Positions 23,077-32,291 of a stretch of 64,000 nt of DNA are shown here, one piece after another. Under the pieces are notes generated by a model that was not told the origin of the DNA, ran no database searches, and saw only the letters and a program-made list of their open reading frames with translations. The stretch's first letter is position 1, and every line of letters starts with the position of its first letter. Source of the stretch: Symsagittifera roscoffensis (taxonomy: Eukaryota > Xenacoelomorpha > Acoela > Convolutidae); contig NC_087064.1 of NCBI RefSeq assembly GCF_963678635.1, forward strand, positions 8,223,671 to 8,287,670, written 5' to 3'. The translations under genes were made by a program, and so were the position numbers.

Positions 23077-23356
23077 CTAACGGAGAGTACTGTGATAGTG
23101 ACGAATAGTCTTGGGACGGTATAGAAATTGAAGTCAAATTACAACAAGTGCGTTTTAAGACAGAATAAGACAAATCGAAATAGGTAGGGTTAAGACCAAA
23201 TTAAGGAAAATTTTTCGGAGGTTTTAGAAAGAGAATTGGATAAGGTTTTTAACACGTTGTACAGAATTTGTTACCACAAAAAAAAATTTTTTTACCCTTA
23301 GAATAGAATCGTGTATATAATAAAATTGTAAATAGAAGCAGTTGTAAATAGAAATA

Positions 23357-26300
23357 ATGAGGCGGAGTAGGGTACCGGTGCTCGAAAAAAGGTCAAGTGG
23401 ATCAAACACGAAATATAATTCATCGCTGCGCGGAACGACATCAACGGGCCCAAAGATAACGAAGACGAACTTTTCAGTTAACATGGTCAGCACAAGGAGT
23501 ACAGCGGAGAACAGGGCGAAAGAGGGCACGGAAGGGGAGCGAGTAGAACCCACCATCGAGATTGATCTAGAGACACCCGATCAAAGTGTGGATGAAACAA
23601 GGAAGATGGCGACAGAGTCAACTCCAATGCCCAATGCAGAGGAACCGAACCAGAAACCCATAGAGTTCTCACCGATAGATGACGCGGAAGATGCAATAGG
23701 CAACACCGAAGAAACGGTGAAAGAAGACTCTCAAGTAAAGAGGACATCTTTTACGGAAAAATTGGGAATAATGTTCGGAATAAAAACAAAAGAAAACGTG
23801 ACTGAAGAACCAAAAGCAGAAAGAGCACGAACGTTTGGGACAGTGAGCACGAAGACCTCAGAAGCCAATCCAAGAGAGGAACAAGCTAAAGCAGAGGCTA
23901 CGGCCGAAGAGAGACCGACAGCTGACCATGAAGAGACTACCATTGAGCTGGGTGACTTGTTGGCGAAATTAAATCAGATTGACAAAAGACTTAAGCACAG
24001 TGAAGAAGACAGAGAGGTGATAAAAAAGGAGATAAGATATAACAAGCACGAGTATCTAGACAGTTATTTTAACCTAGCTAAGGCAACAGATGAGAGACTC
24101 AAGGAAATGTCAGATAAGGTAGAAGCCACCAATGAAGAACGAGAAAAGAACATCAAAACAGACATGCAACAGTTGAAGAACCGATATGATGATGTCAACA
24201 GCCAATTAGGGAGCCTGGAAAGGAGAATGGACACAATGAGCAGGAGTCAAGCCGAGAGTTCGTGTGAAATACAGGCAAAGTTGGATGCAATCTTGAGAGG
24301 TTCTACTCCACAAGAAAGACCGGCAGCGGATCGTACGCAAGGCACCAGAGTTGACTTTGCAGAACCACAAAGGAACAAACGACAATCGACACCGTTGCCC
24401 TTAACCAGGGATGCGATAAGCATAGCACCAACAGCTGCGAAAACAATAATGAAGAATGGAACGTCGAATACAACGACTGCTCCGGGAGATTCAACAGCTA
24501 ACAGCAACACAGGACCGGATGCTATGACATGGGCCAGCACTTGGGAGATGATGAACAGGACTCTAGAGGCCTTCGCCACGAGGAACACTGACTCGAGCGA
24601 CAGGAGAGAGGGAAAATCAAGAAAGACAATCAAGAAGCCAAAAGAATTCAAGGACGACTCCGATGGATGCATTGACACTTGGGTGGAAGTGATGAGATTA
24701 CATCTAGAACAAGATAACTTGAGTGACGAAAGACAAGCATGTACAGCCATACTGAGCAACTTGGAAGGAACGGCATTAAAATGCGTGGTCGCAAAGAAGG
24801 AGGAAGAACGCGACACCGCGGACAAGATCTTCGAGATATTGCTGAATCGGTTCGGGTCAGGCATGAAGGGTCACCAAGCGATGATGCGATTTGAAAAGAG
24901 AAGGCAGAGGGACGACGAGTCAATAGATCGGTTCCTAGATGACCTCGAGAGCTTGAGAAGGAGGAGTGACCCAGAGGAGTCGACAAATAGACGGAACTTT
25001 AGCATTGCCTCGAAGTTCATCGATGGGGTGAAAAGTGATGACTTAAGGACAATGTTAGCAACATACTACACATTGTCGAAGGACAGCGCACCCACCCCAG
25101 AAGAAATGAGACAGAAATCAAGAGAATACATGCTGATGAAACCTAAGAAGTACTCATATTCCGAAAACAGGAACACGCAAGGGGGAAGCCAACCCCAGAG
25201 GTCATCATGGTACAAACCTAGAGATGATATGGACAAGCGCAGATCATGCGCGAACTGCGGGTCAGCGGATCATCATGTGGCTGACTGCACAACGTACAAA
25301 CAAGGCATGAAGAGCCTAGGTTATGCACCGGATGAAGAGGATATGAGCCAGATGGAGGAACACGAGTACTATAATGGCTTAATCATCAAGATAGGCGCCA
25401 GATGCTTCTTCTGTAACCAGGAGGGGCACTTCAGAATGGATTGTCCCTTGTTCTGGGAAGCGGTCAAGGACCAGAATCACCCCAAACATAAGTTGGCATT
25501 AGCGGCGGTGCAGAATCAGCGGAACAGGCAAAACGAATTTGAATCTAGGAACTTGGGGGCACCAAACACCGAATTGCCGACGAAGACAGTGAAAGCTGTG
25601 ACACATGTTAGCGGTGCGTTAGAGTCCGCGGCCGGAAGCTCTCTAGAGATAAATTATGAGAAAGCGGCGACGGAAGCAATTGCCAAAGTGAAACAAGATC
25701 TGGCTGCGAAAGAAATAGAGCAACGACTAAAGTTGGAGATCGAAAGACAGAATTTTAACGGAGCATTAACCGGATCGAACTCAATACCAGAGGCTAGAAC
25801 GGGCTCAATGAAGACCGGGAATTGTAACACCGTGAAAATGGTGACAGGTAAACCTTTTGGAATATCGAAAATCGGAGCAAGAATAATGTCGATAATCACA
25901 GTGGGCGGACACGAGGTAACCAGAAACTTGAGCGAGCCGAGCGACCAGACGATAATGCACATTGACGTGTATGCAGACTACTTGAGTGGAATAAGTCCAC
26001 AAACGACTTCTAGAGCGCTCAGGGCACTACTCACGAGAGGGGGCAGCAAATCGGTACGTGTTGATAATAGGTACACTGAAGCTTATGGTCCACACGAGGT
26101 CATGCTAAATATAGATGGAATCAACATCTATACCAAGACGATGATAACATGCGACGAAGACCTAATTGGACAAATCTATGTAGGGAAAGAAGAGTTGAAA
26201 GTAAGATCGATCGGACACTGTGCCATGCTTGAAGAAGATGCAATGCACATCGGGACGGAAGCAGACGTGACAGGGCACGTGCTAGACATAAATGGCAAAA

Positions 26301-29300
26301 AGACTCAGTTGCGTGGATTACTTGACACGGGAGCAGTCTTGAGCGTCATACCAATCGAAACATGGGAAAAGATGGGCTTTGACAAAGGTGACTTGATAGA
26401 CTCGAGAATACGGCTGTCAGCTGCAAACAAAGGGGCCCTACGGGTGCTGGGCAGGACGCCGATAATAGCCCTCAATTTGGGGGAACGTAACCTGTGGATG
26501 AGCTTCATCGTGGTAGAAAACCTAGATGAATCTGACCAATTCATTTTGGGCAGAGACTTCATCAGGAATTTCGACGTAACGATTGATCTAAATAATGCAA
26601 TGTTCAGGATACGGAACCCGGATAGGAGGTACGCAATCAAACCGGTAAATTTAATAATGGCGAATGAAAACAAAGCACCGGTATTCTTGAGTAGGAGAGT
26701 GAGGTTAAAAGCTAATGAAGCGGCAATCGTAAGCTTGAGGATGAAAAATTATAATGAACTAAGTGACAACAAGCAAGTGTGTATAGTTCCGAATCCCAAT
26801 AGTCAAAGCGCTGCTGTTTTAGGAAGATCATTTTCGATAACGAAGAGCGGCCTCTGCGTCAGTGTCTTGTTGAATACCCTTGATATACCGATCACGATAC
26901 AGAGAGGGAGGAAGCTGGGATATGCTTTACCAGTTAAAACTCGATACGAAACAATTGAAAACTCAAAACAAAATGAAGTTGTTGATTGTCCTAATCACAG
27001 GGACAAAATTTGTATCTTGAGACGATTGCAGAGAATAAAAGATTCTTCAAGTCTTATCAAATCACTTAAGTCAGAAACGGACGATGGGCTTTCGAGCTGT
27101 TCGAACTTTCCAGAGCGACCCACACTAGATGAAATGCAAACTGATAAACCGGTTCTGCCGGAGATTGAACATTTAAGGGGCAAACTGAAAGATGAACAGC
27201 TCGAAGCTATCAAGGACGTACTAGAGCGGAACGAGGAGGTTTTTTCAAGGCATAAGGCGGATATCGGGTGTTGTAATTTTGTTGAACATGAAATAGAACT
27301 TGAGGAAAACGCGGTGCCACACAGGGAGGGGGCGAGGCGCATGACCCCACACAAATCGGACGCGTGTAGAAAAGAAATCGAAACGTTACTAGAGTATGAC
27401 ATGATAGAACCATCCAAGTCACCGTGGGCGTGTGGAGTAGTGATGGCCAAAAAGAAAGGCGACCAGTTAAGGTTTTGTTGTGACTTTCGATACCTGAACT
27501 CCGTCACGGTAAAGGATGCCTATCCCATACCTAGAATTGATGAGAGCCTCTCGAAGTTAGGTGATGCGAAATTTTTTACGACTCTTGATTTAGGCTCGGC
27601 CTTTTGGCAGGTACCATTAAGGAAGCAAGACAGGGACAAGACAGGGTTCGCCTGTGAGTTGGGTCTGTTTCAATGGAAACGGATGCCGTTTGGACTCTGC
27701 AATGCAACAGCCACGTTTCAGCGGCTGATGGCACACGCGTTGATAGGCGTGACGAAGAAGTACGGCAACCTGGTAATGTGCTACGTGGACGACGTGGTAA
27801 TAGCAACGCCAACACTAGAAGACCACATCGAGAGGCTTGAAGGGGTGTTTGCGTGCATGAAAAGATCGGGGCTGAAGTGTAAACCATCAAAGTGCGAGAT
27901 ACTCAAGGACTCGATCAAATACTTGGGCAGGATGGTAGATAAACACGGTATCAGACCTGACCCAGACGCCGTGGAAGCAGTCCTAACCTGGAAATCACCG
28001 AAGACGGAACACCAGCTGATGAGCTTCCTGGGTTTCGCCAACTATTATAGAGAATTCATCAAGGGATATGCGGACAAAGTATACCCGATGCAACAATTAA
28101 TGAGACATAAGGGCAAGAAGTTCACGTGGAACAACGCGGCAGAAGAGTCATTCCAGAGAATAAAGAAAGAGCTGTGTGAGGCACCAGTACTGGGTATGCC
28201 GACTGAGAAAGGGATGTACGTGCTAGACACGGATGCATCAGTAGTCGCTATTTCTGGGATTCTCCATCAAGAACAAGAATGGAATGGGAAGACAGTCTTG
28301 AGACCAATAGCATACGGGAGCAAGGTCCTAAGTGACACAGAAATGAAGTACGGAGCACCGAAAGCAGAGATGTTCGCGGTGGTCACCTTTGTCGAAAAAT
28401 ACAGAGCATACTTAGGCAGTGAGCCCTTCAAGCTGCGAGTCGACAACCGAGCACTAAGCTGGCTGAAAACGTACTCAATGGACCAGAGCTATATTGGGAG
28501 GTGGATAGTTCGCTTGGATGGATACAACATGATAATTGAGCACAGAACACGAGATAAACATCAAAATGCTGACAGCTTGAGTAAGAAGACGGAGTTCTAC
28601 GAGAGGCAAGAACAAAGAGAGGCGGACAGACCTGAGATCAAAGACGGCTTCTCCTTTATGGACAAAGAAACGTACGACAGTCTTCCACTCACGAGATGGC
28701 TGGACAAATCAGGCAAACCGATTGAAGATCATCCCGAATTGCCGAAAGAGCCTCTTGAAAAGACCATCTTGAAGAGAAGCAGAGGGATTCCGGTAGGAAT
28801 AATGCTCAAGTCCAAGATCGTGAGGGAAACACTCAAGGCAAAAGGTTATGATCTCATCCAGGTAGAGGAGGGAACGGTCCGAATAGATGAAGACTTAATG
28901 AGGTTGCTTGAGAAACTATCAGATGACAAGCCCGTGATCCAAGGGAAAGGTCAGGAGGCACCGGAACTAACCATACTTCGGAGAGAAGAAACAGTGAACA
29001 ACACTGACGTCTCAAAAGGAAGCATCACTGATAGCAAGGAAGTTGTGCGATCACTAGTTGAAAAAATCCCCGACAAAATTCTGGAGCAGACAAAAGTCAG
29101 GGATAAGAAAGTAACATTCAGAGAAGAAGTTGAACACCTGGGACTAGATCAAGAGTCCGGGGAGTGGTCCAGATTCATGGAAGAAGACGAAACCGGAGAA
29201 GGGAAATTGTCCGGGGAGCGTGAAGAATGGGATGAAGACTCGGATGAGAGCAGCGAAGACCAAGACAGTCTATGCATGATACTGGCGGAAGAGAAGATAA

Positions 29301-32164
29301 GACAGCACGACAGGGAATTACAGACGGATCCATCTTCAGGGACGTACAATCTGGAAATACAAGAGGTACGAGGTGGTGAAGAGCTCGAGAAAATAGCAGT
29401 TTCAAGAAAACCACTAAGGGAACTATCGTGCAACTCAAACGTCAGAACGAATCTGGTACCAGAAGACGACATGAAAATCGTGAAAAGGATGATATGTGTG
29501 AAGCTGAGCGATGACATCCACAACCCTGGTGAAATGAATGGACAGATCATGGCGCTAAAGGAGCACGTTAAGGCGAGATACAGGCTGTCTGACCTAATAA
29601 GGGCCCAGAGGAATGACAAAATGACAAGTAACCTCTCCAAATGGATCCATTCGGGAGTCAAGGAGAAGGGGGAACTTGAGGAAGACAGCTACAAGATCTT
29701 GAGCCAGTTCTACAAAGAAAAGAGAGATTTACTTTATCACACAGCTGAAGGGGTGGTAGCTTGCAAGAGAAGAGATGAGGAAAAAATATTACACAAACAC
29801 AACCTCATCATACTACCACAATTGTACCAAACGGAGGTGCTTTTCAGATCACACGACCAGATGGGCCACCAGGGGATAGATAAAGTACAACAAAGGATAC
29901 TTCACAGGTTTGATTGGCCGGGAATGAGAAAAGCTTGCGAGAGATGGGTGAATGCCTGCCTAGCATGCCTTCAAGTAAAAGACCCAAGGAAGACGAAGTT
30001 TCCCCTCAAGTCTGTCGAGAGTTCGGAATTCAATGAAGTGGTGCAGATAGACCATCAGAAAATCTGCATGACGGAGTCGGGTTATAACCAAATACTAGTT
30101 ATAATAGATCACTTCACCAAGTTGGCGGAAGCGGTTCCGTGCCAGACAGCCTCGGCAGAGGAGACATGTGATCACCTGATAACGCATTGGATATCGCGGT
30201 ATGGTTGTCCAATGACTTTCCAGTCGGACAACGGCAAGGCTTTTGTGGGGGACTTGACAAAAGAATTGATGAAGAGATCACACATTGCTCAAGCGCACTC
30301 GACGACCTATCATCCACAGACCAATGGGTTGGTAGAGAGACAGAACAGGACACTGGTCAACATGCTCAGGGTGTACTGCTCGAGATACATGACGGACTGG
30401 GACAAATACCTGCCACAGGTAGTAGGAGCCTATAATAGTACTCAGCACTCAACGACGGGTATCAGTCCTTTCATGATGTTGACAGGCAGGGAAAGGGCAA
30501 TGCCTATAACATTCTTCTACCCGGAGTACGAGGGGAAGAGGACGTCACCTCAAGCATACGTGAAGGAAGCGATCAAAAGAAAACAAGAGCTAAACGAGCT
30601 ATGTCGGAGAAACACGGCGCAAGCGCAAATGAGGCAACGCAAGAAATATGACGAAAAGATACTAAGAGCAAAGCCATACGAAGTGGGCCAATACGTGTGG
30701 GTCTTCCAAAATGTCATACCGCCCAAGGGAACAAAGAAACTACTCAAGAAATGGAGAGGACCGTTCATGATTACGGAAGTACATCAACAAGGACGGTTCT
30801 ATCGCTTGAGTACAGGGCGAGCAGCACATTACGAAAATCTGAAGCCTCATGTCCCGTCCCCGGAGGACTGGTGCCTACCAAAAGACATGGAAGGTCTTGA
30901 GTACCTGGTGGTGGAACCAGCGTGCGAAGTGAATGAGAAAGGCACTAGAGATAAAAATGATGGTAATGAGAACTTGAGTTTGGACGACAACGAAAAGATA
31001 GAAGTGGAGTCGGATGCAGGTTCATTTGTAGAAGAAGACTGGAACGACCCAGAGCAAAACGAGGTACCGAAGTGGATGGAGCCGGATCGACCAACACCAC
31101 CGGAAACCAGGACTGGCAATCGTAAACGCACAGGCATGAGGTACAATAGGTACGGGGATGACTTCTTGATCGATAAGATACAGCCAGACAAGTTGGGCGA
31201 TGAACTACTAAGCGCAGGCGAACTGGAAGCCGGAGAGGAATGGCAGGTCATTGACGATGGTGGACATTATCCGCAGGATGATTACTCGACGCCAGAATTG
31301 GAGACGGATCTCGAACAGAGTGAGATAGAAAGGAGGGAGAACACGAACTTGAGGATTCTAGAGTGGATGCGTGATGTCAAGGACGAGAGCCGCGAAGGAC
31401 AAAGCATTCAGCAAATCGATGTATCAGCAGCAAATTACATGAAGACAGAGGACCCTCTTTTCGGATGGACAGCAACAGACAGGCCACTGGACATCCCTAA
31501 GGACAATTCAGACCCGACTACATCGACGGGGACGTCGATAAATATTTTTGTCCGGGGAGTGGGGGTAGGACTTACCCACACCGAAAATTTGATGATAAAG
31601 AAGCTCAAGGAAGTGAGGGAAACAAGCGGATTGGAACTGGAGGAAGAAGAACCAGAGCCTACCATAGGAAGGAATTTCAAAACGAAATTCGAAATACCCA
31701 ATGAATACTCAGAGAACATCATGATAACGGATAGCGACTTCATCCTGTCAAACAGGACCAGCGCGATCTGCATCACGGCGGACATGAGTTTCAAATCAAG
31801 ATTGGAGGCTGACTTCAAAAGAGAGTACCAGAACGTAGAGTTTCTGTTCAGACAGAGGCCAGGACTGGGAGGCATGGCAGCGCTTCCACCGTCAGTGGCA
31901 CAGGTCCCGGGCAAATACCTCTGCTTCCTAGTAACGAGAGTCAACGACAGAAACACAATTGATCCCGAACACGTGATATTGGCACTGACAAGACTACGTG
32001 ACTTCATGATTGAAAGAGGAATAGTGGAGGTCTCGATGCCGGTGTACGACCCAAACAGGGGCAAACTGAGCTCGAGGGAATTGTACGCTATCCTACATGT
32101 GGTCTTTGCAGAAACAGAGATAATGGTGCATCTTCACAAGAAGTACTACTTGAGCATCGCCTGA
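23357..32164 (+). CDS. gag-pol: Gag-pol polyprotein with C-terminal macrodomain-like domain (2935 aa)
   Basis: A single frame encodes the following, in order: an acidic N-terminus; a coiled coil (about 198-301); a capsid-like retrotransposon gag region (about 430-598); two CCHC knuckles (C631-C644 and C683-C696); an aspartic protease with DTG at 990-992; RT (about 1330-1510) with LDLGSAFWQ and YVDD at 1476-1479; RNase H (about 1610-1740, LDTDASV); a 400-residue charged linker; integrase with an HHCC zinc finger (about 2163-2210) and D2232, D2291, E2327 spaced as DD35E; a GPY/F module (WRGPF near 2466); an acidic linker; and a final domain (about 2785-2935). The final domain resembles TARG1/OARD1-type macrodomains in block order, but the glycine-rich loops are replaced (YDPNRGKL). 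The first ATG matches the start of copy 1. No stop or frameshift is present, and gag and pol are in one frame. Confidence 0.95.
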   Translation: MRRSRVPVLEKRSSGSNTKYNSSLRGTTSTGPKITKTNFSVNMVSTRSTAENRAKEGTEGERVEPTIEIDLETPDQSVDETRKMATESTPMPNAEEPNQKPIEFSPIDDAEDAIGNTEETVKEDSQVKRTSFTEKLGIMFGIKTKENVTEEPKAERARTFGTVSTKTSEANPREEQAKAEATAEERPTADHEETTIELGDLLAKLNQIDKRLKHSEEDREVIKKEIRYNKHEYLDSYFNLAKATDERLKEMSDKVEATNEEREKNIKTDMQQLKNRYDDVNSQLGSLERRMDTMSRSQAESSCEIQAKLDAILRGSTPQERPAADRTQGTRVDFAEPQRNKRQSTPLPLTRDAISIAPTAAKTIMKNGTSNTTTAPGDSTANSNTGPDAMTWASTWEMMNRTLEAFATRNTDSSDRREGKSRKTIKKPKEFKDDSDGCIDTWVEVMRLHLEQDNLSDERQACTAILSNLEGTALKCVVAKKEEERDTADKIFEILLNRFGSGMKGHQAMMRFEKRRQRDDESIDRFLDDLESLRRRSDPEESTNRRNFSIASKFIDGVKSDDLRTMLATYYTLSKDSAPTPEEMRQKSREYMLMKPKKYSYSENRNTQGGSQPQRSSWYKPRDDMDKRRSCANCGSADHHVADCTTYKQGMKSLGYAPDEEDMSQMEEHEYYNGLIIKIGARCFFCNQEGHFRMDCPLFWEAVKDQNHPKHKLALAAVQNQRNRQNEFESRNLGAPNTELPTKTVKAVTHVSGALESAAGSSLEINYEKAATEAIAKVKQDLAAKEIEQRLKLEIERQNFNGALTGSNSIPEARTGSMKTGNCNTVKMVTGKPFGISKIGARIMSIITVGGHEVTRNLSEPSDQTIMHIDVYADYLSGISPQTTSRALRALLTRGGSKSVRVDNRYTEAYGPHEVMLNIDGINIYTKTMITCDEDLIGQIYVGKEELKVRSIGHCAMLEEDAMHIGTEADVTGHVLDINGKKTQLRGLLDTGAVLSVIPIETWEKMGFDKGDLIDSRIRLSAANKGALRVLGRTPIIALNLGERNLWMSFIVVENLDESDQFILGRDFIRNFDVTIDLNNAMFRIRNPDRRYAIKPVNLIMANENKAPVFLSRRVRLKANEAAIVSLRMKNYNELSDNKQVCIVPNPNSQSAAVLGRSFSITKSGLCVSVLLNTLDIPITIQRGRKLGYALPVKTRYETIENSKQNEVVDCPNHRDKICILRRLQRIKDSSSLIKSLKSETDDGLSSCSNFPERPTLDEMQTDKPVLPEIEHLRGKLKDEQLEAIKDVLERNEEVFSRHKADIGCCNFVEHEIELEENAVPHREGARRMTPHKSDACRKEIETLLEYDMIEPSKSPWACGVVMAKKKGDQLRFCCDFRYLNSVTVKDAYPIPRIDESLSKLGDAKFFTTLDLGSAFWQVPLRKQDRDKTGFACELGLFQWKRMPFGLCNATATFQRLMAHALIGVTKKYGNLVMCYVDDVVIATPTLEDHIERLEGVFACMKRSGLKCKPSKCEILKDSIKYLGRMVDKHGIRPDPDAVEAVLTWKSPKTEHQLMSFLGFANYYREFIKGYADKVYPMQQLMRHKGKKFTWNNAAEESFQRIKKELCEAPVLGMPTEKGMYVLDTDASVVAISGILHQEQEWNGKTVLRPIAYGSKVLSDTEMKYGAPKAEMFAVVTFVEKYRAYLGSEPFKLRVDNRALSWLKTYSMDQSYIGRWIVRLDGYNMIIEHRTRDKHQNADSLSKKTEFYERQEQREADRPEIKDGFSFMDKETYDSLPLTRWLDKSGKPIEDHPELPKEPLEKTILKRSRGIPVGIMLKSKIVRETLKAKGYDLIQVEEGTVRIDEDLMRLLEKLSDDKPVIQGKGQEAPELTILRREETVNNTDVSKGSITDSKEVVRSLVEKIPDKILEQTKVRDKKVTFREEVEHLGLDQESGEWSRFMEEDETGEGKLSGEREEWDEDSDESSEDQDSLCMILAEEKIRQHDRELQTDPSSGTYNLEIQEVRGGEELEKIAVSRKPLRELSCNSNVRTNLVPEDDMKIVKRMICVKLSDDIHNPGEMNGQIMALKEHVKARYRLSDLIRAQRNDKMTSNLSKWIHSGVKEKGELEEDSYKILSQFYKEKRDLLYHTAEGVVACKRRDEEKILHKHNLIILPQLYQTEVLFRSHDQMGHQGIDKVQQRILHRFDWPGMRKACERWVNACLACLQVKDPRKTKFPLKSVESSEFNEVVQIDHQKICMTESGYNQILVIIDHFTKLAEAVPCQTASAEETCDHLITHWISRYGCPMTFQSDNGKAFVGDLTKELMKRSHIAQAHSTTYHPQTNGLVERQNRTLVNMLRVYCSRYMTDWDKYLPQVVGAYNSTQHSTTGISPFMMLTGRERAMPITFFYPEYEGKRTSPQAYVKEAIKRKQELNELCRRNTAQAQMRQRKKYDEKILRAKPYEVGQYVWVFQNVIPPKGTKKLLKKWRGPFMITEVHQQGRFYRLSTGRAAHYENLKPHVPSPEDWCLPKDMEGLEYLVVEPACEVNEKGTRDKNDGNENLSLDDNEKIEVESDAGSFVEEDWNDPEQNEVPKWMEPDRPTPPETRTGNRKRTGMRYNRYGDDFLIDKIQPDKLGDELLSAGELEAGEEWQVIDDGGHYPQDDYSTPELETDLEQSEIERRENTNLRILEWMRDVKDESREGQSIQQIDVSAANYMKTEDPLFGWTATDRPLDIPKDNSDPTTSTGTSINIFVRGVGVGLTHTENLMIKKLKEVRETSGLELEEEEPEPTIGRNFKTKFEIPNEYSENIMITDSDFILSNRTSAICITADMSFKSRLEADFKREYQNVEFLFRQRPGLGGMAALPPSVAQVPGKYLCFLVTRVNDRNTIDPEHVILALTRLRDFMIERGIVEVSMPVYDPNRGKLSSRELYAILHVVFAETEIMVHLHKKYYLSIA

Positions 32165-32291
32165 GTCGGGTACATGGAGGTATCAGGTCGGGTGTGAGGG
32201 AGGAGTCTTGAGTTAGGTACTGGGGTGCGGCGCAGGTAAAAGGATCTTAAGATGTGATTGGCATGACAATTGAATTTTAAAAGAAAGAATA
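32165..32291 (+). other. Spacer between gag-pol and ORF2 in copy 2
   Basis: This noncoding stretch of 127 bases contains CTTGAG. Its end (ATTGGCATGACAATTGAA, 32259-32276) matches copy 1 near 11142-11159, and the ORF2 start matches copy 1 near 17590. This marks the junction of the 6.4-kb length difference. About 18 A-rich bases here match neither side. Confidence 0.7.

Larger units (their letters stand above)
20769..23356 (+). other. Copy 2 leader (5' untranslated region)
   Basis: These 2588 bases between LTR and gag are unusually long. They hold a candidate primer site, several G runs (21660-21930), a 70-bp triplication and a large minisatellite. At least eleven CTNGAG motifs occur before 22215. 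Small open frames exist, but none looks coding. Confidence 0.75.
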
